Position numbers and translations under genes: made by a program
In this document: one piece after another, positions 1-8,736 of the stretch
How the letters are laid out: every line of letters starts with the position of its first letter
Position numbering within the stretch: position 1 is the stretch's first letter
Notes under the pieces: model-generated
What the model was told of the DNA's origin: nothing
The model's database searches: none
The model's input: the letters and a program-made list of their open reading frames with translations, nothing else
DNA from: Planctomycetota bacterium
GTDB taxonomy: Bacteria > Planctomycetota > UBA1135 > GCA-002686595
Reading direction: 5' to 3'
NCBI GenBank assembly: GCA_030746555.1
Contig: JASLMK010000017.1
Location: forward strand, 1-64,000
Length of the DNA stretch: 64,000 bases

Positions 1-171
1 CTTCGCAACCGGCCGTCTTCGACGGCCTCTCGGCCCCTGGCGGCGCTTTATGAGAACCTGGCTTCCTCGACGACCCGTTCAGGGTCGCCTGCGTCGCCAG
101 AACCCGCAAAGCACCACCCCGAACCGAGTTGCTGTGTCTGGCGCACGTCTTCATGAATAATCCGGGCTAGG
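1..171. repeat. Palindromic repeat element, copy A (left end outside window)
   Basis: The stretch is nearly identical to 20084-20252. The run from GAACCTGG through TGTCTGG matches without change; differences cluster near positions 27-54, plus single changes near 141 and 156. The right end carries the same terminal sequence ending CCGGGCTAG that forms an inverted repeat with the left end of copy B. By comparison with copy B, about 34 bp of the left arm lie before position 1. Internal hairpins (GGCCGTC-ttc-GACGGCC and CGACCC-gttca-GGGTCG) are kept. The HPr-like gene begins 50 bp after it. The reading frames across it are not convincing as coding. Confidence 0.85.
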
Positions 172-220
172 AACCGGCCGATCTCGCGGGGGACCGCGGT
201 CGGGAGAGGGAGAGGGAGCG

Positions 221-505
221 ATGGACGAGCGAAGCGAAGCCGAGCGCGGAGCACGCATCGTCAACACCGAGGGCCTCCACGCGCGACCCTGCCATGACGT
301 CGTCGCTATCGCCTTGGAGTACGAGTGCGAGTTCCGCGTCGCCTGCCGCGGCACGCAGGTCGATGGCCGCAGCGTGATGACCCTGATGACCCTGGGGGCG
401 GCCGTGGGGGACGAGCTCCTGCTGTGGGCCCGGGGCGAGGGTGCGCAGGAGCTCGTGGAGCGCGTGGCGCGGCTGGTGGAAGCAGGTTTCGACGAGAGCG
501 CCTAA
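221..505 (+). CDS. HPr-family phosphocarrier protein
   Basis: This 94-residue cytoplasmic protein resembles HPr, which carries phosphate on a histidine from enzyme I to sugar permeases or regulators. The active-site signature GLHARP is at residues 18-23 with the phosphorylatable His20. The regulatory-serine region appears as GRSVMTLMTLGA, placing the HPr-kinase-type serine at Ser51. Length fits the family (85-95 residues). The ATG follows a purine-rich GGGAGAGGGAGAGGGAG run, a strong ribosome-binding region. No enzyme I or PTS permease lies in this window, and pilM follows about 120 bp later, so a regulatory role is as likely as sugar uptake. A paralogue such as NPr/Crh cannot be excluded. 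Confidence 0.88.
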   Translation: MDERSEAERGARIVNTEGLHARPCHDVVAIALEYECEFRVACRGTQVDGRSVMTLMTLGAAVGDELLLWARGEGAQELVERVARLVEAGFDESA

Positions 506-625
506 ACCCCAGGGCCGCGCGGGCCCGAAGGGGAGTTCAGAACCTCGCCGTCCCGGTCGCCCGCCTCGCCTGGCGGCGCCGCCGGGGCGACCTCCTCCAG
601 GCCACGGAGCAGACAGGGCGCCAAC

Positions 626-1684
626 GTGCTGCGCAAATCGAAGAACGTCATCGGATTGGATCTGGGATCCTCCGTCGTGAAGGCGGTCGAGATCACCCTC
701 GAGGGACCCGAGCCCGTGATCAGCGGGTTCGCACGGGTCGAGGTCCCGCCCGGGGGCAGCACGGCGGACGCGGTGAACGCCGTGTTCCAGGAGGGTACCT
801 TCCGCTCCAAGCGCGTCGTGACATCGGTCGGCGGGCAGTCGGTCGTCGTTCGCTACCTGCCGATGATGAAGATGTCGGACGCCGAACTGCGGCAGGCGAT
901 CCGCTTCGAAACGGACAAACACCTCCCGTTCGAGCTCGACCAGGTCCAGCTGGACTGCCAGGCCCTCGAGCGCGGAGCGGGCGTCTCGACCGACGGCGCG
1001 AGCGACGGAAACGGCGGTGAGGAGGAGGACATGACCGTGCTGCTCGCCGCCTGCAAGTCCGAGGCGATCGAGGAGCAGGTGCAGCTGATCCTCTCCTGCG
1101 GGCTGACGCCCGTGGCGATCGACGTCGACCTCTTCGCCCTGGCCAACGCCTGGGAGCTGTGCGGCCTGCCGCCCGACGCCGAGGACGAGCCCACGGCCAT
1201 GGCCCTGGTGGACGTCGGAGCGACGCGCACCTCGATCAACGTCTTGTGCGGCGGCGAGACCTGCTTCAGCCGCGAGGTCGCCATCGGCGGCCAGGACATG
1301 ACGCAGGCCGTTGGGCGCCGCCTCGGCGTGGAGCCCTTCGAGGCCGAGGCGATCAAGCGCGCCAGCGAGAGCCACGAGGCCGAGGTCAACACGGCCATCG
1401 CCCCCGTCTTGGAGGACCTGGTGAGCGAGCTCTCCCTCTCCCTGGACTACGTCGAGCACCACTCGGGAGTGAAGGTCGACGAGATCCTCCTCTCCGGCGG
1501 CGGCGTCCTGGCGCCGGGGACGGCGGCCTACATCGAACAGGCCACCGCACGCCGTGCGCGGACCTGGAACCCCCTCGAGGGGCTGCGCGTCGACGCCTCG
1601 CGCGTGGACGTCGAGGAACTCGAGGCCTGGGCCCCGACCCTCGTGGTTGCGGTCGGCCTGGCGACGAGAGCGAGGACCCAATGA
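626..1684 (+). CDS. pilM: Type IV pilus assembly protein PilM
   Basis: PilM is the cytoplasmic actin-like protein that binds the PilN N-terminus and connects the inner-membrane alignment complex to the pilus motor. The 352-residue product opens with NVIGLDLGSSVVKAVEI, the phosphate-1 loop of the actin/FtsA fold, and carries DVGATRTSINV near residue 192 and LLSGGGVLAPG near residue 289 as further nucleotide-binding segments. Start is GTG 626; a GGAGC sequence lies about 16 nt upstream, so the ribosome site is weak. Its stop overlaps the pilN start in ATGA, so translation is probably coupled. It is the first gene of pilM-pilN-pilO/P-pilQ, the usual order. An acidic insert (GNGGEEED, around residue 130) is unusual. 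Confidence 0.93.
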   Translation: MLRKSKNVIGLDLGSSVVKAVEITLEGPEPVISGFARVEVPPGGSTADAVNAVFQEGTFRSKRVVTSVGGQSVVVRYLPMMKMSDAELRQAIRFETDKHLPFELDQVQLDCQALERGAGVSTDGASDGNGGEEEDMTVLLAACKSEAIEEQVQLILSCGLTPVAIDVDLFALANAWELCGLPPDAEDEPTAMALVDVGATRTSINVLCGGETCFSREVAIGGQDMTQAVGRRLGVEPFEAEAIKRASESHEAEVNTAIAPVLEDLVSELSLSLDYVEHHSGVKVDEILLSGGGVLAPGTAAYIEQATARRARTWNPLEGLRVDASRVDVEELEAWAPTLVVAVGLATRARTQ

Positions 1685-2310
1685 TCAACATCAACCTGCT
1701 CCCCGAGGAGTACCGCAGCCGCACGCGAACGCCCTTGAGGTTGATGGTGGCGGTCTCCTGCGTGGTGGCCGTCAACACCACCCTCATCGCCTGGTGGGGC
1801 TGGACGCGCTTCGGTGTCGCCGCGGAGGTCGAGAGCGAGCGCGTCGTCCTGCAGACCGAGCTGGACGGCCTGCGGCCCCAGGTGGACTACCATCGCTCCC
1901 TGGACACCGAGAGCCGCCTGTTCCGCTCCCGGGAGGAGACCCTGGCGCAGATCACCAGGAGCCGAGTCTCCTGGACCCGCAAGCTCGACGAGTTCGCCAA
2001 CGTCGTCAACCGCGGTGGGGGCGGTGAACGCCACTTGGTGTGGTTCGACGACCTCGACGTCTCCCAGGGCGCCGACGGCCGCCGTGCGACCGCCGGCCGC
2101 GTGCGGGCCTCGGGCCACTCCGGCTCGGACCAGTTCGCCCAGGTCGCGAACTTCCTCGAGGACATCGAGGACTCCCCCTTCATCACCGACTTCCACCCGC
2201 CCGCGCCTCCGGAGGGCTCGGAGTCGGTCAAGGACGAGGAGCTCGAGCCCTCGACGGTGTGGGCCTTCCCGCTCTCGTTGGAACTCCAAGACCCCCAGGA
2301 GCGCAAGTGA
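1681..2310 (+). CDS. pilN: Type IV pilus assembly protein PilN
   Basis: PilN is a bitopic inner-membrane protein whose short cytoplasmic N-terminus docks on PilM and whose periplasmic part pairs with PilO. The 209-residue product begins MININLLPEEYR, the hallmark PilM-binding motif. One membrane segment follows at about residues 20-40, then a periplasmic coiled coil and a ferredoxin-like region. Position settles the identity: the ATG overlaps the pilM stop by 4 bp and the stop overlaps the GTG of the next gene. The C-terminal part, rich in Asp, Glu and Pro, is poorly conserved in this family. Confidence 0.93.
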   Translation: MININLLPEEYRSRTRTPLRLMVAVSCVVAVNTTLIAWWGWTRFGVAAEVESERVVLQTELDGLRPQVDYHRSLDTESRLFRSREETLAQITRSRVSWTRKLDEFANVVNRGGGGERHLVWFDDLDVSQGADGRRATAGRVRASGHSGSDQFAQVANFLEDIEDSPFITDFHPPAPPEGSESVKDEELEPSTVWAFPLSLELQDPQERK

Positions 2311-3704
2311 GCGACCGCAAGATCTGGCTAGCCGTGCTGGGCGGTGGCGCGCTCGTGGCCGCGGGCCTCGTGGCCGCGATCACCGTGGAGAACGGGCGCA
2401 TAGGGCAGGCGCGTGAACGGGTGGCCGAGCTCGGCGGGGAGATCGAGACCTCTCGCGCCCTCGTCTCGAAGACCCCGCAGCTCGAGCGCGAAGTGATCGT
2501 CCTGCGCGAGCTGGCCGAGGTGATCCAGGGCATCCTCCCCGACGAGGACGACGTCAACAACCTCGTGCGCACCTTCCAGCGCTTCTCCGAGGACTCAGAC
2601 GTCCGCATCCGGGCCCTCAAGAAGAAGCCCGACCCGCGCGGCGAGCAGGAGACGGCCTTCGACAAGGTCGCCTACACCCTGACGCTCGAGTCCGACGCGT
2701 TCCAGTTCCTCGACTTCCTCGACCTGCTCGAGTCGCACTCGCGCTTCATGCGCGTACCGCGCTTCAAGATCACCGCCGCCGACCGTACGCAGGTCGAAGA
2801 GGACGGCTTCGCCGCCCACAAGGTGCAGCTGGACATCGAGACCTTCGTCTACGACCGCGACGGGAGCTTCCGCCCCGCGCGCATCGAGGGCTACGACCGC
2901 AAGCGGACCCTGATGGTGGGCGAGATCAACCGCCGCCGAGGCGACCTGCTCGTCTCCGCCTACGAATACCTCGGCGCGCGTGGCCGCCGCGACCCGTGGG
3001 TGGACCCCAGGGTACCGGTACACGGCGACGGCGAGACCGCGCTCACGGTCAAGGAGCAGATGGACATCGTGCGCGGCCTCGTCGAGCGCATGGAGGCGGC
3101 GCGAGGAAGCTGGGCCGCGGTCGAGGCCTCCTCGAACGTCGTCGAGGAGATGGTCGCCCGCGCGGACCTCGAGCAGATGCTCGCCCACCTCGAGGAAGAT
3201 CTGAGGCGCGTGGAGGCCGAGGGTGCGATCCGCTACGTGCCGTCGCGGCGCCGGCTGGAGCTCGAGGTCTTCGAAGGCGTCGCCGGCCTGCGGCGCGCGC
3301 TGGCCGCCACCGAGGGCGGCCGGGGCCCCTCGGTCGAGAAGCTCGCCGAGGTGCTCGAGGCGATGAACCGCCACCTCGGGCGCGAGGAGTACGACCTCGT
3401 GCTCGACGCCTTCCGGCTCGTCGATGAGGAGCTGCAGTACATCGAGGCCGACCGGGCTCGCGCCCCCTACGCGGTCGAGTTGCGCCGCCGGGCGGGGCTG
3501 GCCCGCACGGTTCTCGAGTTCGACGAGATCGAGGTCGACGTCGGGATGGTCGCCATCGTCGCCGGCGCGCCATCGGTCGCCCTGATCAACGGCAGCACCC
3601 GTCGCGTGGGCGACATGCTCGGCGGCGAGCTGATCATCCGGGACATCCGCACCGACGAGATCGAGTTCCTCTTCAAGGGCGTGATCCTCGCGCGCCGCTT
3701 CTAG
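2307..3704 (+). CDS. pilO: PilO-type alignment protein with C-terminal PilP-like extension
   Basis: The product is 465 residues, about twice a normal PilO. The first ~200 residues fit PilO: a membrane segment at about 7-27, a coiled coil, and a periplasmic ferredoxin-like domain. The rest contains a RRDPWVDPR segment typical of PilP starts, a helical, charged stretch of about 150 residues, and a final region with VALINGSTRRVGDMLGG and FLFKGV that resembles the PilP beta domain contacting the PilQ secretin. No separate pilP lies between this gene and pilQ. I infer a PilO-PilP fusion; the PilP assignment rests on motif resemblance and position. Start is GTG 2307 in a GTGA overlap with pilN; pilQ follows after 26 bp. 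Confidence 0.82.
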   Translation: MSDRKIWLAVLGGGALVAAGLVAAITVENGRIGQARERVAELGGEIETSRALVSKTPQLEREVIVLRELAEVIQGILPDEDDVNNLVRTFQRFSEDSDVRIRALKKKPDPRGEQETAFDKVAYTLTLESDAFQFLDFLDLLESHSRFMRVPRFKITAADRTQVEEDGFAAHKVQLDIETFVYDRDGSFRPARIEGYDRKRTLMVGEINRRRGDLLVSAYEYLGARGRRDPWVDPRVPVHGDGETALTVKEQMDIVRGLVERMEAARGSWAAVEASSNVVEEMVARADLEQMLAHLEEDLRRVEAEGAIRYVPSRRRLELEVFEGVAGLRRALAATEGGRGPSVEKLAEVLEAMNRHLGREEYDLVLDAFRLVDEELQYIEADRARAPYAVELRRRAGLARTVLEFDEIEVDVGMVAIVAGAPSVALINGSTRRVGDMLGGELIIRDIRTDEIEFLFKGVILARRF

Positions 3705-3730
3705 TCACGCACACAGAACCCAGAGAACCG

Positions 3731-5539
3731 ATGCGCACACTCCTCGCTTTCGCCACCCTGTTCGCCCTCCTCGCACCCCAGGCCCTGGCACAGGTTCCCA
3801 GCCGCGAGGCGCGGGTGAGCCTCGATGTCGCCGAGCGCGACATGGCGCACATCGTCGACTACTTGCGGCAGCGCTCGGGGGCCAACATCGAGATCATCGA
3901 CACTCCCGAGCAGTCGATCTCCACGACCGTCGTCACCAGCCTGCAGCTCAACGACGTTCATTGGCGGACCGCCCTGGAGATCGCGGCCGAGAAGATCGCC
4001 TGCATCGTCGAGGAGCGCCAGGGAGGCGTGCTGCTCGTGACCAAGCCCGCGCCCGTGATCTACGAGGCCCGCGACCAGGAGATCGCCGACGTGATCGACG
4101 TGATCGCGAGCACCGGCAGGGCGAACGTCGTGATCGCGCCGGAGGTCGTCGGCACGATCTCGGTGCGCTTCAACGGCGTGCCGTGGCGCGACGCCCTCGA
4201 GGTGGTCGCCAAGACACGCGGCTACACCGTGGTCGAGGAGAAGGGCGGTGTGCTGCGCGTCGTCGACCCGGTAGTGCTCCAGGACCAGCTCGTCACCAAG
4301 AGCTACCAGCTGCGCTACCTGCGCCCGCGCGGCAACTACGCACCCAAGATCGAGTCGGAGTTCGTCGTCGGGGGTTCGACCCCGCCCGAAGGAGACGCCG
4401 CAGCGCACTTCACCGTGCTCAACGCCCTGCGCAAGGCCCTCAGCCAGGCCGGAGACCTCGACTACATCGAGCGCCAGAACGTCGTGCTGATCCGCGACAC
4501 CCAACAGGTGCACGAGACCGTCGGCAACATCCTGAGCTCGCTCGACATCGAGCCCCTCCAGGTGTTCTGCGACGTCAAGTTCGTCTCGACCCTCAACCAG
4601 GACATCCTCAACCTCGGTGTCGACTACGGCGGCGAGGGACCCCTGACCAGCTTCAGCGGGGGCCAGATCCCGGTCACCTTGCCCTTCGATCCGGGCGCTG
4701 GCGGCTTCGAGGACATGATCATCGCCAGCCCCAACGGCAACGGCCCGTTCGTGGATCCCGACCTGAACGCCAGCGCTGCGACGATCATCCCCGACACCGT
4801 CTTCGGCGCCCTCTCGTTCACCCAGTTCGCGGGCACCTTGCGGATGCTCCAGCAGGACCTCTCCTCCGAGGTGATCCAGGCGCCCAAGATCGTGGCCCTC
4901 GACGGGGTCCCGGCGACCATCTTCGTCGGGGAGACCATCCGCTACGCCGAGGCCAAGTCCGAGCAGGGCCAGGCGGGCGGCCTGCAGCTCTCCATCCAGG
5001 AGGCGAGCTCCTCGCCGGTGGAGGTCGGCTTCCAGCTGCTCGTCACCCCTCACATCATCCCTGGGACCGAGCGCATCATGCTCGAGGTCATCCCCAAGGA
5101 GACCAGCCTCTCGGGGACGGGCGACTCCGCTCTCGCGCCCCAGGGCTTCGAGGTCTTCACGATCGGCGCCGCGGGCCTGGAGGGCTCGATCGCCCTGCCG
5201 CGCACGCGCTCGTCGACCATGGTGACCACGATGATGCTCGACAGCGGCCAGACGGCCGTCATCGGAGGGCTGACCACCGACTCCGACACCGAGAGCGAGT
5301 CGCGCGTACCCCTCCTGTCGCGCATCCCGCTGGTGGGCGAGCTGTTCAAGTACCGCAACCACAACCGTGACCGGCGCAGCCTGATGATCTTCCTGACCCC
5401 CAGCATCGTGCACTCCAATGCCGACCAGGAGATGCTGTTGCAGCAGGAGCTCGGCCGCCGCAGGCGCGCCCTGGCGGAGGAGATCGAGGCCATGGTGAGC
5501 GGCACGGCCCTGCTCGACGTCCCGCCGGTCCAGGGCTGA
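3731..5539 (+). CDS. pilQ: Type IV pilus secretin PilQ
   Basis: PilQ forms the outer-membrane ring through which the pilus passes. The 602-residue precursor has a signal peptide (residues 1 to about 20, ending ALA before QVPS), two STN/secretin N-type repeats (about 25-105 and 110-185), and a secretin domain ending in the classic segment GQTAVIGGLTT...VPLLSRIPLVGELFKYR, followed by RRSLMIFLTPSIV. The N-terminal AMIN domains of many proteobacterial PilQ proteins are absent, so the protein is short. A tail of about 45 residues follows the barrel. It is the last gene of the pilMNO/PQ operon; a GC-rich hairpin follows the stop. Confidence 0.94.
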   Translation: MRTLLAFATLFALLAPQALAQVPSREARVSLDVAERDMAHIVDYLRQRSGANIEIIDTPEQSISTTVVTSLQLNDVHWRTALEIAAEKIACIVEERQGGVLLVTKPAPVIYEARDQEIADVIDVIASTGRANVVIAPEVVGTISVRFNGVPWRDALEVVAKTRGYTVVEEKGGVLRVVDPVVLQDQLVTKSYQLRYLRPRGNYAPKIESEFVVGGSTPPEGDAAAHFTVLNALRKALSQAGDLDYIERQNVVLIRDTQQVHETVGNILSSLDIEPLQVFCDVKFVSTLNQDILNLGVDYGGEGPLTSFSGGQIPVTLPFDPGAGGFEDMIIASPNGNGPFVDPDLNASAATIIPDTVFGALSFTQFAGTLRMLQQDLSSEVIQAPKIVALDGVPATIFVGETIRYAEAKSEQGQAGGLQLSIQEASSSPVEVGFQLLVTPHIIPGTERIMLEVIPKETSLSGTGDSALAPQGFEVFTIGAAGLEGSIALPRTRSSTMVTTMMLDSGQTAVIGGLTTDSDTESESRVPLLSRIPLVGELFKYRNHNRDRRSLMIFLTPSIVHSNADQEMLLQQELGRRRRALAEEIEAMVSGTALLDVPPVQG

Positions 5540-5563
5540 GCGGGTGGGCTCGGGGGGCCGGCT

Positions 5564-5600
5564 CTCCCCCCGCGGCGCCCTGGAGGGCGCCTGCGGGGAG
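5564..5600 (+). terminator. GC-rich hairpin after pilQ
   Basis: CTCCCC...GGCGCCC pairs with GGGCGCC...GGGGAG around a TGGA loop, with a small bulge, 25 bp after the pilQ stop. There is no clear U-run, so it may act as an RNA 3' end rather than a classical intrinsic terminator. Confidence 0.55.
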
Positions 5601-5620
5601 GCACGGGCGGGATCCGCCGA

Positions 5621-6102
5621 CATTTTCCCCTTGGGTATTCCAAGCCGCGGGCTGATGGGCGACCATGTCGTCCACTCGGGGCGTTGAGCCTGGGACCGAC
5701 CGCCCCAACGGGCTCGCGGCGGGGCCAGCTCCGCCCGAACCGGCCCGGCCGCCCCGAACCGTCTCCCGGAAGACACTCATCCCCGGAAGACACCGCTCAC
5801 CGGACAGTACCGTTTCCAGGGCAACACCGTTGCCCGGGCAACACCGTTCAGTGGGGTGCGCGAGCACCCCGAGATCCTTCGCAAGACCACGGGGACCCGC
5901 GGCTCGCTCGCGGACATCCCTTTCACAACCAAGCGGTCGGAGACCTCCGCCACCCGCTCGGGGCACCGCCCCGAGCCGTGGTCCGGTCGCGCGCCTCGAG
6001 CGCAGCGACGGACCCCGACGCCGATCGATCGACCGATCGCGGCCGGTGGAGGCGCGACCCGAATCCAAGCCAGATTCGCCCGCCAGGGCCGATCTCAACA
6101 AC
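5621..6102 (+). other. Structured non-coding leader of the RNase E/G gene
   Basis: This ~480 bp before the rne ATG starts with an AT-richer patch (5621-5641, containing TTTTCC and TATTCC) that could hold the promoter. It then contains six 17-bp tandem units (5749-5850), a 7-bp hairpin GGGCAAC-acc-GTTGCCC (5819-5835) and a second hairpin GGGGTGC-GCGA-GCACCCC with a GNRA tetraloop (5853-5870). The open frame joining it to rne has no protein-like composition, and the 17-bp period is not a multiple of three, so I read it as untranslated. RNase E genes of other bacteria autoregulate through their leader; whether this one does is inference. Confidence 0.6.
5749..5850 (+). repeat. Six 17-bp tandem repeats in the rne leader
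   Basis: Units start at 5749, 5766, 5783, 5800, 5817 and 5834, exactly 17 bp apart. The consensus is roughly CCGGGCAACACCGTTCA. Units 5766 and 5783 share CCGGAAGACAC; units 5817 and 5834 share GGGCAACACCGTT; the 5749 and 5800 units share ACCGT. Divergence between neighbours is moderate, so the array is not a recent slippage product. Confidence 0.8.
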
Positions 6103-8652
6103 ATGACACAACCGGATCACTCGGGTTCCACGGCGGACCCGAGCTTCGGAGCCCGAATCGGGCTCGACTCCTCGAGCGACACGCGACAGGACACCTCCGC
6201 CCCGCCGAGCTCAGCGGACGCCACCCCCAGCGTGTCCGCCGACGAGCCGGCTCGAACCGAGAAGAAGGCCCCGCGGCGCCGCAGGGGCTCCCGCGGCGGC
6301 CGGCGCCGGCGAAAGGCCGGTGAGGGGGCAGCGGCGCCGCCCGCGGGGGAGGCCGCCGGCGGCGGCGAGTCGCCCGCGGCCATCGAGGCGCCGTCGACCC
6401 GAGAGGCCGGCGGCGAGGAGACAAAAGGCGGACGCACGCGCCGCAGCCGGCGACCGCGCCGGCGCAAGAGCGGCGCCGCTCCCGCCGAGGAGGGCAACGA
6501 GGCCCCCGGATCCGACGGGGCCGCGGACGGTGCCGCCGAGGAGAGCTCCCCCCGACCCCGGCGCCGACGGAGCGGGAAGCGCGGCGGGAGAGGGCGGCGC
6601 AAAGCCGCCGCGGAACCGGCGGGGATCGAGGTGATCCCCGGCGAGGAGGACGATCTGCCCGAGCTGCCCGCGGCGGCCGAGGAGGAGTCCTCGGGCGAGG
6701 GCGGCCGCGGCGGGCGCGGCGGGCGCAAGAGCGCCAAGAAGAAGAGCTCCGTACGCAAGACGACCCGCAAGAAGAAGGCCACGGCGTCCTCGGCCGAGGG
6801 CGGCTCCCGGCGCAAGGCGGGTGGCGGCTCCCGGGGCCGGGGTGCGAAGGCCGAGGAGGAGGTCGCCAAGCCCAGCGGGAGGAAGAAGGCATCCGGACCG
6901 AGCCAGATCCTGGTCAACGCGGCCTCGGGCGAGGAGGTGCGCGTGGCCGTGGTGAACGACGGGCGCATCGTCGACTTCCAGATGAACGTCGCCAGCGAGA
7001 AGACCCTGGTGAGCGACATCTATCGCGGCCGCGTGGTCAACATCGAGGCGTCGATCGGCGCCGTGTTCGTCGACTTCGGGCGGGGACGCAACGGCTTCCT
7101 GCACACCTCCGACGTCCTGCCCGCCTACGGGGAGAAGGGCTGGAGCCTGAGCAAGCTGCTCTCGACCAGCATCGACCCCGAGGAGTGGGACGAGATGAGC
7201 AGCCAGCCCGCGGTCTCCGAGGAGGTGGACGCCGAAGACGACGATGGGGGCGCCGCCGGGGAGGTCGAAGCCGACGGCGACCGAGGCGACGAGACGGCCG
7301 AGGATGGCGACGAGGCCTCCGAGGACGACGCCGGCTCCTCCACGCGGCGCAAGAAGAAGGGCCGCCGCCCCGCGCGCAAGCAGCGCTTCCAGTCTCGGCC
7401 GCGCCTGCCGATCACCGATCTGTTGAAGGTCGGTCAGACCGTAGTGGTCCAGGTCACCAAGGACGCGATCGGAGACAAGGGGCCGACGCTGACGACCTAC
7501 CTGTCGATTCCCGGCCGGCACCTCGTGCTGATGCCGTCGGTGTCGCACTCAGGCGTCAGCCGCAAGATCGAGAGCGCCAAGGAGCGCAAGCGCCTGCGGG
7601 GCATCCTCGACGGCCTGAAGGTCCCCCCGGGCATGGGCGTCATCGCGCGCACCGCCGCCATGGGGCACACCAAGACCGAGATCAAGCGCGACCTCGACTA
7701 CCTGCTGGGGGCCTGGGAGCGCCTGTCCAAGCGCCTCACCCTCGGCCGCGGCCCGATCGCCCTCTACCAGGAGTCCGACGTCGCCATCAAGACCGTGCGC
7801 GATCTGTTCGGCCCCGAGACCGAGTCGGTCATCGTCGATGAGCCCGACATGTTCAAGTCGATCACCGAGTTCGCCGAGCGGCTGATGCCCGACCAGCTCG
7901 ACCGCATCAAGCTCCACGAGGGGCCCAAGCCCCTCTTCCACACGCACGGCATCGAGCAGGAGTTCGAGCGGATCTTCTCGCGGCGCATCGAGCTGCCGTC
8001 GGGTGGCTCGATCGTGATCGACCAGACCGAGGCCCTCGTCGCGATCGACGTCAACTCGGGCAAGACGCGCACCAAGGGGAACGACTTCGAGGTCGTTGCC
8101 CTCAAGACCAACCTGGAGGCCGCTCCGGAGGTCGCCCGCCAGATTCGCCTGCGGGACCTGGGCGGAATCCTCGTCATCGACTTCATCGACATGATGAAGC
8201 GTGCCAACAACCGGGCCGTGGAGACCTGCTTCCGCGAACAGCTCGTCACCGACCGCGCGCGCAGCAAGCTGGGACGCATCTCCCAGTTCGGCCTCCTGGA
8301 GATGACCCGACAGCGCCTCGGCCCGGGCATGGACAAGAAGGTCTTCACCAGCTGCGGGCGTTGCCGCGGGTCCGGCCGGGTGCGGACCGTGGAGTCGCGC
8401 ACCACGGCCATCCTGCGCCGCCTGGGCGCCTCCTTGACCCTCAAGGGCTTCTCCAAGGTCGAGGTGCGGGCCCACCCCGAGGTCGTCGAGCACCTCCAGA
8501 AGAAGCGCAAGCGGGACCTCGACGCCCTCAGCGAGGCGCACGGCCGCGAGCTGCGCCTGGTGTCCGTCCCCGATCAGGCCGAGGACAGCGTCCTGCGCTA
8601 CCTGCGGGCCGACGGACGAGAGGTGCGCCCGGGAGGCCGAAGGAAGCGCTGA
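6103..8652 (+). CDS. rne: Ribonuclease E/G family endoribonuclease
   Basis: Single-strand-specific endoribonuclease for mRNA decay and rRNA processing. With ATG 6103 the protein has 849 residues. Residues 1 to ~265 are low complexity with blocks of Arg/Lys/Gly alternating with Glu/Ala. An S1-like RNA-binding domain starts near 270 (GAVFVDFGRGRNGFLHTSDV about 325) but is split by a very acidic then basic insert (about 365-425). The DNase I-like catalytic core has AIDVNSGKTRTKG with Asp649 and VIDFIDMM with Asp693, the two metal-binding aspartates, followed by a Zn-link cysteine pair C751-x2-C754. The C-terminal degradosome scaffold of enterobacterial RNase E is absent; the N-terminal extension may replace it. 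Confidence 0.92.
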   Translation: MTQPDHSGSTADPSFGARIGLDSSSDTRQDTSAPPSSADATPSVSADEPARTEKKAPRRRRGSRGGRRRRKAGEGAAAPPAGEAAGGGESPAAIEAPSTREAGGEETKGGRTRRSRRPRRRKSGAAPAEEGNEAPGSDGAADGAAEESSPRPRRRRSGKRGGRGRRKAAAEPAGIEVIPGEEDDLPELPAAAEEESSGEGGRGGRGGRKSAKKKSSVRKTTRKKKATASSAEGGSRRKAGGGSRGRGAKAEEEVAKPSGRKKASGPSQILVNAASGEEVRVAVVNDGRIVDFQMNVASEKTLVSDIYRGRVVNIEASIGAVFVDFGRGRNGFLHTSDVLPAYGEKGWSLSKLLSTSIDPEEWDEMSSQPAVSEEVDAEDDDGGAAGEVEADGDRGDETAEDGDEASEDDAGSSTRRKKKGRRPARKQRFQSRPRLPITDLLKVGQTVVVQVTKDAIGDKGPTLTTYLSIPGRHLVLMPSVSHSGVSRKIESAKERKRLRGILDGLKVPPGMGVIARTAAMGHTKTEIKRDLDYLLGAWERLSKRLTLGRGPIALYQESDVAIKTVRDLFGPETESVIVDEPDMFKSITEFAERLMPDQLDRIKLHEGPKPLFHTHGIEQEFERIFSRRIELPSGGSIVIDQTEALVAIDVNSGKTRTKGNDFEVVALKTNLEAAPEVARQIRLRDLGGILVIDFIDMMKRANNRAVETCFREQLVTDRARSKLGRISQFGLLEMTRQRLGPGMDKKVFTSCGRCRGSGRVRTVESRTTAILRRLGASLTLKGFSKVEVRAHPEVVEHLQKKRKRDLDALSEAHGRELRLVSVPDQAEDSVLRYLRADGREVRPGGRRKR

Positions 8653-8707
8653 CCCGCCCCGGGGACGCGGGAGGGGCCTGGGGGGGCGGATTTCGCCCGT
8701 CGCGGGG

Positions 8708-8736
8708 TTTCCCGGCGGGGGAGGGGACCGTAGACT
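8708..8736 (+). promoter_or_regulatory. Putative promoter of rplU-rpmA
   Basis: TTTCCC (8708-8713) and TAGACT (8731-8736) are separated by 17 bp, about 100 bp before rplU. A closely similar TTTCTG-N17-TAGGAT precedes the EF-G-like gene. Confidence 0.5.

Noticed and set aside
3701-5776. A 691-codon minus-strand frame opposite pilQ
   Set aside because: Shadow of the secretin gene; no motifs.
5665-6102. N-terminal extension of RNase E to 5665
   Set aside because: The extension runs through 17-bp repeats and hairpins with no plausible protein character; ATG 6103 is a sensible start.
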